Translations under genes and position numbers: made by a program
Shown: positions 7,427 through 14,494 of the stretch, in pieces
How the letters are laid out: each line of letters begins with the position of its first letter
Position numbering within the stretch: the first letter of the stretch is position 1
The notes under the pieces: generated by a model
Databases searched by the model: none
Told to the model about the DNA's origin: nothing
What the model saw: only the letters and a program-made list of their open reading frames with translations
DNA from: CAJXSD01 sp964633145
Lineage (GTDB): Bacteria > Pseudomonadota > Alphaproteobacteria > Rhodobacterales > Rhodobacteraceae
Reading direction: 5' to 3'
Assembly: GCA_964633145.1 (NCBI GenBank)
Contig: CAZWFE010000014.1
Span: 1-54,202, forward strand
Length of the DNA: 54,202 nt

Positions 7427-8248
7427 TCATTCTTTCAATGGAATTTCTGGCACACGCAACGCATCGGCCAATCGCATCTTGGCGCTGCCTGGTCGCAAAG
7501 GCTTGGGCTGGCTGTCATCCGGGGCCCAACCTGTCAGCATAATTTGTTCGAAACTGGCCAAGATTCGCCCCTGATCATCGCTGAACGATTGTGCGTAAAT
7601 GTCTTGGGCGCGTGCAAACAGTCCACGGGGGGTGAAATGTCTGGTACGGGCCGTCATGGCATTGGTTTCGCCCATTGCCCGCAAATCCTGCATCAAATTG
7701 ATCAAATCGGTGTAACTGGTGTTGATCACTGCGCTGTCGGCCACAGGCAGGGCGTATCCCGCGCGTTGCAACAATCCGCCTGCGTCACGAATTTCGCCCA
7801 TGGGCAATACACGGGGCGACAGGCCGCCGCGCAGCTGGCTTTCGGCCTCTGCCAATGCCGCGCGCAGTTGTGACAGGGTATCACCCCCCAGAAATACGGC
7901 GATGAACAGCCCATCGTTGCGCAGGCCCAATCGGCATTGTATCAGCTGGCCCACAGGGTCATTGGCCCAATGCAGTGCCATAGCGTGGATCACCAAATTG
8001 CAGCTGGCTTGGGGAATATCCAACACATCCGCGTCAGTAACAATCCGCGCATCAGGAAAGGCCGCGCGCCAAGGATCAGGGTGGCCCGTCACAATCGTCA
8101 CATCCGTAAACGATTTGTTTACGAAGGCTAAGCGATCCTGCACATCATGAATCGCCATATCATGCAGGAAATACCCGCGCGCCGGATCGGTGCGGCGGCG
8201 TGCCTGTGTCAAAGCGTTTCGATCAACCAGATTAGGATGTTGTGTCAT
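7427..8248 (-). CDS. Class I SAM-dependent methyltransferase-fold protein of the BioC/NDUFAF5 group
   Basis: A 273-residue protein. Its N-terminus, LVDRNALTQARRRTDPARGYFLHDMA, is typical of the alphaproteobacterial relatives of mitochondrial NDUFAF5. A Rossmann-like core follows with VTIVTGHPDPWRAAFP, the acidic strand end ADVLDIPQ and HAMALHWANDPVGQLIQ. Human NDUFAF5 is an assembly factor that hydroxylates an arginine of complex I. Whether this homologue does the same is unknown. The ATG at 8248 lies only 14 bases from the divergent comF start, so promoter elements of each gene must lie inside the other. Confidence 0.8.
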   Translation of the reverse strand: MTQHPNLVDRNALTQARRRTDPARGYFLHDMAIHDVQDRLAFVNKSFTDVTIVTGHPDPWRAAFPDARIVTDADVLDIPQASCNLVIHAMALHWANDPVGQLIQCRLGLRNDGLFIAVFLGGDTLSQLRAALAEAESQLRGGLSPRVLPMGEIRDAGGLLQRAGYALPVADSAVINTSYTDLINLMQDLRAMGETNAMTARTRHFTPRGLFARAQDIYAQSFSDDQGRILASFEQIMLTGWAPDDSQPKPLRPGSAKMRLADALRVPEIPLKE

Positions 8249-8262
8249 GAGGCTGACATAGA

Positions 8263-9021
8263 ATGAAATTGCAGGCATTTCAAACAGCATTACACGCGAT
8301 TTATCCACCGCAGTGTATTTTATGCCGCACAGGGTTGGATCGCGATCATGCCCTGTGTGGGCCGTGTTGGCGGGCCATGCCATTTATTGACGGACCCGTG
8401 TGTGACTGTTGTGGAACGCCAATCCTGACCGCAGGGTTCGCCGCCGCCAATGATATTTGCCAAACGTGCCAATCCCATCCGCGCCCCTGGGGGCAGGGGC
8501 GTGCGGCGTTGTTGTATCAGGGATCCGCACGGCGGTTGGTTTTGTCGTTCAAACATGCAGATCGGCCCGATATTGCAACGGGGGCTGCGCGGTGGATGGC
8601 CCGCGCGGCCCGCGAATTGGTGGGGCCTGATACGGTGTTGGTTCCCATCCCGCTGCATTGGCGGCGTCGGCTGTCGCGGCGATATAATCAGGCCGATATT
8701 TTGGCCCATAAAACCGCACCGCTGATTGGGGCCAAGGTTGCGTCCGATGTCTTGGTGCGTCCGCGACCCACGGTGCCATTGGAAATTGCGACCGCTGCCG
8801 AACGATACGACCGGTTGCGCGATGCGTTTGCGCTGACGGGCATGGCAGCCCAGAAATTGGCGGGGCGATCTGTGATCTTAGTGGACGATGTGATGACATC
8901 GGGGGCCACCATGACGGCGGCGGCGCAGGTGTTGCGAACAGCCGGCATACAAAAAATTGATAGTTTGGTTCTGGCGCGTGTGCCGCAAAACGATTACATA
9001 GGTGGCGAAGAAAAGGACTAA
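8263..9021 (+). CDS. ComF-family phosphoribosyltransferase-like protein
   Basis: The 252-residue protein has an N-terminal zinc-binding region with paired cysteines (CILCRTG, CGPCW, CDCCG, CQTC), followed by a phosphoribosyltransferase fold ending in the PRPP loop VILVDDVMTSGATM. ComF proteins are linked to DNA uptake in competent bacteria, but the molecular activity is not settled and this gene is widespread in bacteria not known to be competent. It starts 14 bases from the divergent methyltransferase and leads a compact run with a glutaredoxin and a nitrilase-family gene, each three bases apart. Confidence 0.9.
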   Translation: MKLQAFQTALHAIYPPQCILCRTGLDRDHALCGPCWRAMPFIDGPVCDCCGTPILTAGFAAANDICQTCQSHPRPWGQGRAALLYQGSARRLVLSFKHADRPDIATGAARWMARAARELVGPDTVLVPIPLHWRRRLSRRYNQADILAHKTAPLIGAKVASDVLVRPRPTVPLEIATAAERYDRLRDAFALTGMAAQKLAGRSVILVDDVMTSGATMTAAAQVLRTAGIQKIDSLVLARVPQNDYIGGEEKD

Positions 9022-9024
9022 GCC

Positions 9025-9285
9025 ATGCCAGTCATCGATATTTACACCAGCCCCTTGTGCGGATATTGCCACGCCGCCAAACGTTTGTTGAACGCCAAGG
9101 GCGTTACATTCAACGAAATTGACGTTCTGGTTCAACCAGACCGCAAACCGGAAATGATGCAGCGGTCCAACGGTGGTCGCACGGTTCCGCAGATTTTCAT
9201 CAATGATCAACATATCGGCGGATGCGATGATCTGTATGCCCTAGACCAGCAGGGCAAATTGGATCCTTTGCTACAGGCAGCTTAA
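9025..9285 (+). CDS. grxC: Glutaredoxin 3
   Basis: An 86-residue dithiol glutaredoxin with the redox site CGYC (Cys12, Cys15), the cis-proline motif RTVPQIFI and the glutathione-binding GGCDDL. It would reduce protein disulfides and glutathione mixed disulfides in the cytoplasm at the expense of glutathione. The length and motifs match the GrxC type. It sits three bases after comF and three before the nitrilase-like gene. Confidence 0.94.
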   Translation: MPVIDIYTSPLCGYCHAAKRLLNAKGVTFNEIDVLVQPDRKPEMMQRSNGGRTVPQIFINDQHIGGCDDLYALDQQGKLDPLLQAA

Positions 9286-9288
9286 TCC

Positions 9289-10125
9289 ATGCTACGGGTT
9301 GCGCTGTTGCAGCTGAATGTGACCGATGACCCCAGCGCAAATTTGCCCCAGACGCTGGATATGGTCCGCGACGCAGCGCAGGCCGGTGCCACAATGGTAT
9401 TCACGCCCGAGGTGACAAACTGTGTCTCTGGCAGCCGCAGCCATCAGTCCCGCGTTTTGATGAACCAAGCGGATGATATTACATTGGCGGCCCTGCGTGA
9501 TGCTGCGCGTGATTTGAATATTTGGATCAATATCGGATCACTTGCGCTGAAATCTGACACAACCGATGATGCGCGGTTTCACAACCGATCCTTTGTCATT
9601 GATCCACGGGGCAATATCGTGGCGCAGTATGATAAAATTCATATGTTTGATGTGACGCTATCTGACACGGAATCCTATCGCGAATCTGCGGGGTACCAAC
9701 CGGGATCACAGGCGGTGGTGGTCGATACAGATCATGCGCGACTGGGGCTGTCTATCTGTTATGATCTGCGCTTTGGCTATCTCTATCGTTCTTTGGCGCA
9801 AGCGGGCGCGCAAATTTTAACGGTTCCTGCTGCATTTGCAAAAACAACGGGGCAGGCCCATTGGGACATATTGCTGCGCGCACGGGCCATTGAAACAGGC
9901 TGCTTTGTCGTGGCGGCGGCGCAATGCGGAACACATCAAACATCCGCAGGCGCGCCACGCAACACCTATGGGCATTCGATGGTGGTGTCCCCTTGGGGCG
10001 ATGTGTTAGGGCAACTAAATGATCACAAAGACATTCTTTGCGTCGATTTGGATTTATCCGATGTTGACAAAGCCCGCCAACGCGTCCCATCTGTAAACGC
10101 AACGCAGATATTCCAAGGACCCTAG
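9289..10125 (+). CDS. Carbon-nitrogen hydrolase (nitrilase superfamily, Nit1/Nit2-like)
   Basis: A 278-residue protein with the Glu-Lys-Cys triad of the nitrilase superfamily: Glu41 in FTPEVTN, Lys116 in YDKIHMFDV and Cys157 in LSICYDLRF. The closest family pattern is Nit1/Nit2-type omega-amidase or deaminated-glutathione amidase. I infer a repair role on side products of glutathione or glutamine metabolism, which would suit its position after a glutaredoxin. The exact substrate is not visible. It ends four bases before the MarR gene. Confidence 0.9.
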   Translation: MLRVALLQLNVTDDPSANLPQTLDMVRDAAQAGATMVFTPEVTNCVSGSRSHQSRVLMNQADDITLAALRDAARDLNIWINIGSLALKSDTTDDARFHNRSFVIDPRGNIVAQYDKIHMFDVTLSDTESYRESAGYQPGSQAVVVDTDHARLGLSICYDLRFGYLYRSLAQAGAQILTVPAAFAKTTGQAHWDILLRARAIETGCFVVAAAQCGTHQTSAGAPRNTYGHSMVVSPWGDVLGQLNDHKDILCVDLDLSDVDKARQRVPSVNATQIFQGP

Positions 10126-10129
10126 CGCA

Positions 10130-10564
10130 TTGGCAGATGATGGCCAAAATATAACAATTTCCCTGATCAGCGAAATTTTAACGGTGGAACAACTGTTGCG
10201 CAGCAGACTGGCCAAAGTGCTGCCCAAAGGCATGGAATTATCGCATTTTTCCGTACTGAATCATCTGGATCGTGTGGGCGATGAACGTACGCCCGCGCAA
10301 CTGGCAAAATCGTTTCATGTGACACGCGGGGCGATGACCAACACACTGCGTAAATTGGAAATATCGGGATATATCCATATCCGCCCAGATTGGGACGATG
10401 CGCGGCGCAAAATGGTTGCCATCAGCCCTGCAGGACGGTTGGCGCGCGACACGGCCATTTCGGCGGTGGCACCGGTTTTGTCGGAACTGACCCAAGAAAT
10501 TGGTGTGACAAAATTGAAATCCACACTGCCCGTTTTGCGGGAATTACGGTTAAAGTTGGAATAG
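10130..10564 (+). CDS. MarR-family transcriptional regulator
   Basis: A 144-residue winged-helix protein. The core has LSHFSVLNHL, then helix-turn-helix TPAQLAKSFHVTRGAMTNTLRKLEISGYI and the wing DWDDARRKMVAISPAG. The start is taken as TTG because AAGGA lies about 11 bases before it, no ATG is in frame nearby, and it follows the upstream stop by four bases. MarR regulators usually bind a palindrome near their own promoter and respond to small aromatic or oxidising ligands. The ligand and targets here are unknown, though neighbouring nhaA is a possible target. Confidence 0.85.
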   Translation: MADDGQNITISLISEILTVEQLLRSRLAKVLPKGMELSHFSVLNHLDRVGDERTPAQLAKSFHVTRGAMTNTLRKLEISGYIHIRPDWDDARRKMVAISPAGRLARDTAISAVAPVLSELTQEIGVTKLKSTLPVLRELRLKLE

Positions 10565-10755
10565 ACACATCACTTATACCGTTGATTTTGCGAAACCTAT
10601 CCTTTCGCGTTTTCCAAGAGTGTAAAAGCAGCGGAAATTTTGCCGATAGTCTTAAGGCAAAGGTTGTTCTCGCGTCCTAAGTGTGATTGTCTTTGGATCA
10701 ATCGCGAAAGCAATGTTAACACTCTGTACTCAGTGCAGAACGAAGAGGTAACTAA

Positions 10756-12003
10756 ATGTACCGTGTATGGAATTTTTTGGCTGAATATTCGCTGTTGTTG
10801 ATCATCGGCGCTGTTTTGGCACTGCTATGGGCAAACACGAACCCAGAAACCTATCATCATTTTGTGGAATTTGTAATTTGGGATCATGCCCCGATTGGCC
10901 ATTTGCACGATGGTCATCGCACATTGACGCTGCATTATCTGGTCAATGACCTGTTAATGGCGTTTTTCTTTGCGATTGCGGCCAAAGAAGTTTGGGAAGC
11001 AATCATTTTGGAAAACGGCAGCCTGCGCGGGAAAAAGGCAGCGACACCATTGTTCGCCACGGCGGGCGGTATGTTGGGCCCGATCGCGGTTTATTTGGCG
11101 CTGGCGATGGTTATGGGGTCTGAAACCTATGACGCCGTAAAAAATGGTTGGGCCATTCCAACGGCCACAGATATTGCGTTCAGCTATCTGGTGGGGCGTA
11201 TGGTTTTTGGCGCGGGCCACCCTGCGGTACGGTTTTTGTTGTTGTTGGCGATTGCCGACGATGCCTGCGGCCTGATTATTCTGGCGATTTTCTATCCCTC
11301 GGGGGATTTGGCACCACAGTGGTTGTTGATATCGTTGGCTGCGGCAATTGGTGTTTACCTGCTGGCGAACTGGCTGCCCCGCCGTTTGGACCGTGGCAAT
11401 CAATTGCGCCCTGTGTCCACGATGGTGCGCAAAAAACTTAGCTTTTGGCCATATGCCTTGGCCGCGGCGATCAGCTGGTATGCGTTCATGCGCTCGGGTC
11501 TGCACCCTGCGCTGGGCCTGTTGCCGATCGTGCCGACAATCCCGCATGCTGACCGTGCCTTTGGTATTTTCAGCGAAGCAGAAACACATATGCATGACCT
11601 GCTAAACGACATCGAACACGCGCTAAAGGTTCCTGTCGAGGTTGTGTTGTTTTTCTTTGGCCTGATGAACGCGGGCGTCGAATTTTCTGCAATGGGCGAT
11701 GCGACGTGGTTGGTTTTGGCCGGTTTATTGATCGGTAAACCCGTTGGCATTTTGTTGATGGGCTGGATTGCCGCGCGGCCGCTTGGCTTGGGTATTCCCG
11801 AAGGAATGCGGATCATCGATCTGGTTGTGATCGGGTTCGTGGCGGCCATTGGCTTTACCGTATCGCTGTTTGTGGCGGCCGTGGCCTTTGATGCTGGGCC
11901 TGTCCAAGACGCGGCCAAAATGGGCGCGCTGTTCAGTTTCTTTGCCGCGGTAATATCGATCATTGCGGGCAAGGTCACAGGCGTTCAAAAACGCGAACTA
12001 TAG
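10756..12003 (+). CDS. nhaA: Na+/H+ antiporter NhaA
   Basis: A 415-residue polytopic inner-membrane protein with about 12 hydrophobic helices. The ion-binding site is shown by LLLAIADDACGLIILAIFY, which holds the paired aspartates of NhaA, preceded by TATDIAFSYLVGRMVFG. NhaA exports Na+ in exchange for protons at alkaline pH, and a marine habitat would suit this. The ATG follows GAAGAGGT at good spacing. A 191-base region separates it from marR. A strong terminator follows the stop. Confidence 0.93.
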   Translation: MYRVWNFLAEYSLLLIIGAVLALLWANTNPETYHHFVEFVIWDHAPIGHLHDGHRTLTLHYLVNDLLMAFFFAIAAKEVWEAIILENGSLRGKKAATPLFATAGGMLGPIAVYLALAMVMGSETYDAVKNGWAIPTATDIAFSYLVGRMVFGAGHPAVRFLLLLAIADDACGLIILAIFYPSGDLAPQWLLISLAAAIGVYLLANWLPRRLDRGNQLRPVSTMVRKKLSFWPYALAAAISWYAFMRSGLHPALGLLPIVPTIPHADRAFGIFSEAETHMHDLLNDIEHALKVPVEVVLFFFGLMNAGVEFSAMGDATWLVLAGLLIGKPVGILLMGWIAARPLGLGIPEGMRIIDLVVIGFVAAIGFTVSLFVAAVAFDAGPVQDAAKMGALFSFFAAVISIIAGKVTGVQKREL

Positions 12004-12022
12004 GGTTTCACATTACTCACCG

Positions 12023-12053
12023 AATAAAGCCCGGCACTGCGCCGGGCTTTATT
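12023..12053 (+). terminator. Rho-independent terminator after nhaA
   Basis: A perfect 13-base-pair stem (AATAAAGCCCGGC with GCCGGGCTTTATT) closes a five-base loop and runs into a T-rich tract up to about 12060. It begins 20 bases after the nhaA stop. Confidence 0.92.
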
Positions 12054-12084
12054 TTTTGTTAACCATGATTGGCAAACATGGGGC

Positions 12085-12837
12085 ATGACCCATGAAACCG
12101 ATTCCCAATTGCCCCTGTTTGCCGAGGCGCCAACACAATTTGCCCTGACCAAGGGCGCGCGATTGCCATCCTATATCAAGGATCATCGCAAACGGTTGCG
12201 CGACCGGTTCGTGCAGGGGGGTGCGGATGCCTTGCCCGATTACGAAATGCTGGAACTGGTGTTGTTTCGCGCCATTCCACGGCAGGATGTCAAACCATTG
12301 GCACGGCGATTGTTGGATCATTTTGGGGATTTTAACCGCGTTATTTCCGCACCCATTGACGACATTGCTGCGGTGCATGGTGCGGGCCACGCAGTGGCCG
12401 TTGAATTAAAGGTGGTTCAGGCCGCAGCGCAACGCCTGACCCGTGCGCGGGTGATTGGGCGGCCGGTGTTGTCCAGTTGGGATGCGTTGCTGGATTATTG
12501 CCAGGCAAATATGGCGCATCTAAGCTATGAACAATTTCGCATTCTGTACCTAGATCGTAAAAACACCCTGATCACCGATGAATTACAGGCGCGCGGGACG
12601 GTCGATCATGTGCCTGTCTACCCCCGTGAAATTGTCAAACGTGCGCTGGAATTGAACGCCTCGGCGTTGATATTGGTGCATAATCACCCATCAGGTGATC
12701 CGACGCCATCGCAGCAGGATATTGATATGACGCAGCAGATTATATCCGCGGCCGCCGCGTTGGGTATTACGGTGCATGATCATTTGGTTATTGGCAAATC
12801 GGATCAAATCAGTTTCCGCGCGCAGGGGCTGATATGA
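12085..12837 (+). CDS. radC: RadC-family (JAB/MPN domain) protein
   Basis: A 250-residue protein with an N-terminal helix-hairpin-helix-like region (about residues 30-105) and a C-terminal JAB1/MPN metalloprotease fold containing the JAMM signature LVHNHPSGDPTPSQQDID. The original radC repair phenotype in E. coli was later traced to recG, so the cellular role of the family remains uncertain. Its stop is three bases from the stop of the convergent OmpA-domain gene. Confidence 0.92.
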   Translation: MTHETDSQLPLFAEAPTQFALTKGARLPSYIKDHRKRLRDRFVQGGADALPDYEMLELVLFRAIPRQDVKPLARRLLDHFGDFNRVISAPIDDIAAVHGAGHAVAVELKVVQAAAQRLTRARVIGRPVLSSWDALLDYCQANMAHLSYEQFRILYLDRKNTLITDELQARGTVDHVPVYPREIVKRALELNASALILVHNHPSGDPTPSQQDIDMTQQIISAAAALGITVHDHLVIGKSDQISFRAQGLI

Positions 12838-12840
12838 CCC

Positions 12841-14337
12841 CTATTCCACCCAAATTTCAACGCGTCGATTGACGCTGCGCCCCAAATCTGTCGTTTCACA
12901 GGCCATGGGCAATACGGGGCCATATCCTTTGGCGGTCATAGTGCCGATATCCAGCTGACGTTTGGGCAGGCGCCGCGTGATTTCCTGCATCACGGTTTGC
13001 GCCCGTTCTTGGGACAGTTTGACATTTGCATCGAAATCCCCCTGACCGTCACTAAAGCCGCTAAAATACAGGTTTTTGCCATCAAATCGCCCCTGCGAAA
13101 TTAGCGTGGCAATCAGGTCTAGGTTGGCCTTGGACTGGGCGTCCAAATCGGATGTTCCGGTCGCAAAACGGAAACTGGTGGTCAGACGTGCGGCTGTTTG
13201 TAAATCGCGGGTCGCGGTTTGCAGTACATCCAAGGTCTGTGTGCTGCTTTGGCTGATGGCAAAGTGCAACCGATCACCTTGTTGCGCCCAGGGTGTCTGG
13301 GCTGTGGACAGGCCCACAAATCCCGCGCGTTCGATCACCAACCGCGCATCAGCGGATGTGACATAGTCAAAAAATGATGTCGCTTGGGGGCCTTGGGTAA
13401 AGGGGCTTTGATGTAGGAAAATCGGGACGATCAGCGGATAATCCCCGGATTTAATGCTGCGATTTGACAGTCGCGGCATATGTCCACAATCGCCTGTCAG
13501 GGCGACGACCTGCAACCCAGACAGGTTGGAAAATGGCACAAGGCCCAGTTTGTCCGGATTTTGGTACAGGGTATCGACCACATCCCCCATGGCCCCGTCA
13601 TGCCAGATTTGATCATAACCCTGCCACCCGAACCGCGCCCCATAGTCGAAATGTTCGCTGGCGATGTTGATCTGATCTGATGCTGTTTTGATCTGATCAA
13701 TCAAGTTCGACAAATGAATTTCACTCAGATCATTCGGGGGCGCAACAACAGGCACCAAGGCATCCAATGCAACGACCGCACTTTTGACCGATGATCGGAT
13801 TGATGACACAGACGGATCGCGCAGCTTTGCCAGTTCCGTCGCGGTCAATTCGCGAAACGCAATCGCCCAGTCTGCGGATTGATTGACCAGGTTTTCAATC
13901 GCTGTTTCCGAATTTGCCGTGATCAAGGTGATTTCAAATTTCCGATCGCTGTCCGCATTTGACGTTAATTCATAGCGTTGCAAGCCATCGGTCTGTGGGA
14001 TCTGTTTTAACGAATACGCCCGCCGTAGCGCAAAGTTTTCGATCAGGGCAGGCAGCGCAATTAATGACAATCCTTGCGGGACGGTCAGGGTGACGTTTTC
14101 TTGTGTGGGTCGCAAGGTGGGGCAAAGGCGCCCTTGGCAGTCAAACAAGGTGGCGTCAAACACGATGGGCCCGGCGTCACTGTCCAGCGATATATAGCGT
14201 CCGTCATAGTCCAAAACAGTCCCACGGATTACCATGCCGCCCTGTTTTGACGTCAGTGTTACATCGGTATCCTGCGCCCAGGCTCCGCCGCACCAAACGA
14301 TAAGAAACGCCCAAAACTGGAACGCATAGCGCATCAT
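12841..14337 (-). CDS. Periplasmic substrate-binding (PstS-like) domain fused to an OmpA peptidoglycan-binding domain
   Basis: A 498-residue exported protein. A signal peptide (FQFWAFLIVWCGGAWA-QD) is followed by a small beta domain, then a middle part (about 100-360) that looks like a PstS-type periplasmic binding protein, with VPQGLSLIALPALIENFALR and later PLIVPIFLH. The C-terminal 120 residues are an OmpA/MotB domain with FATGTSDLDAQSKANLDLIA, KLSQERAQTVMQEI and GRSVNRRVEIWV, which carry the peptidoglycan-contact Asp and Arg. The ATG at 14337 has GGGG seven bases upstream; another ATG five codons earlier lacks a ribosome site. The ligand is unknown and no transporter genes are adjacent. 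Confidence 0.82.
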   Translation of the reverse strand: MMRYAFQFWAFLIVWCGGAWAQDTDVTLTSKQGGMVIRGTVLDYDGRYISLDSDAGPIVFDATLFDCQGRLCPTLRPTQENVTLTVPQGLSLIALPALIENFALRRAYSLKQIPQTDGLQRYELTSNADSDRKFEITLITANSETAIENLVNQSADWAIAFRELTATELAKLRDPSVSSIRSSVKSAVVALDALVPVVAPPNDLSEIHLSNLIDQIKTASDQINIASEHFDYGARFGWQGYDQIWHDGAMGDVVDTLYQNPDKLGLVPFSNLSGLQVVALTGDCGHMPRLSNRSIKSGDYPLIVPIFLHQSPFTQGPQATSFFDYVTSADARLVIERAGFVGLSTAQTPWAQQGDRLHFAISQSSTQTLDVLQTATRDLQTAARLTTSFRFATGTSDLDAQSKANLDLIATLISQGRFDGKNLYFSGFSDGQGDFDANVKLSQERAQTVMQEITRRLPKRQLDIGTMTAKGYGPVLPMACETTDLGRSVNRRVEIWVE

Positions 14338-14451
14338 CCCAAAACCCCGCATAATTTCGCGCGACTGTGAAAGGTTGCGCTGGGATTTTCAACCGGTATT
14401 TTACAACTGCACAAAACGGCCACGCGCCGCGCGACGCAAAAGCCACAAACA

Positions 14452-14479
14452 AAAACGCCCCCGAAATTGGGGGCGTTTT
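14452..14479 (-). terminator. Terminator downstream of secA
   Basis: An 11-base-pair stem (AAAACGCCCCC with GGGGGCGTTTT) surrounds a six-base loop. On the minus strand it lies 16 bases beyond the secA stop and ends in a T-tract, so it should terminate secA. It lies upstream of the OmpA-fusion gene, which must have its own promoter between here and 14337. Confidence 0.9.
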
Positions 14480-14494
14480 GAATGGGTCTGCGCC

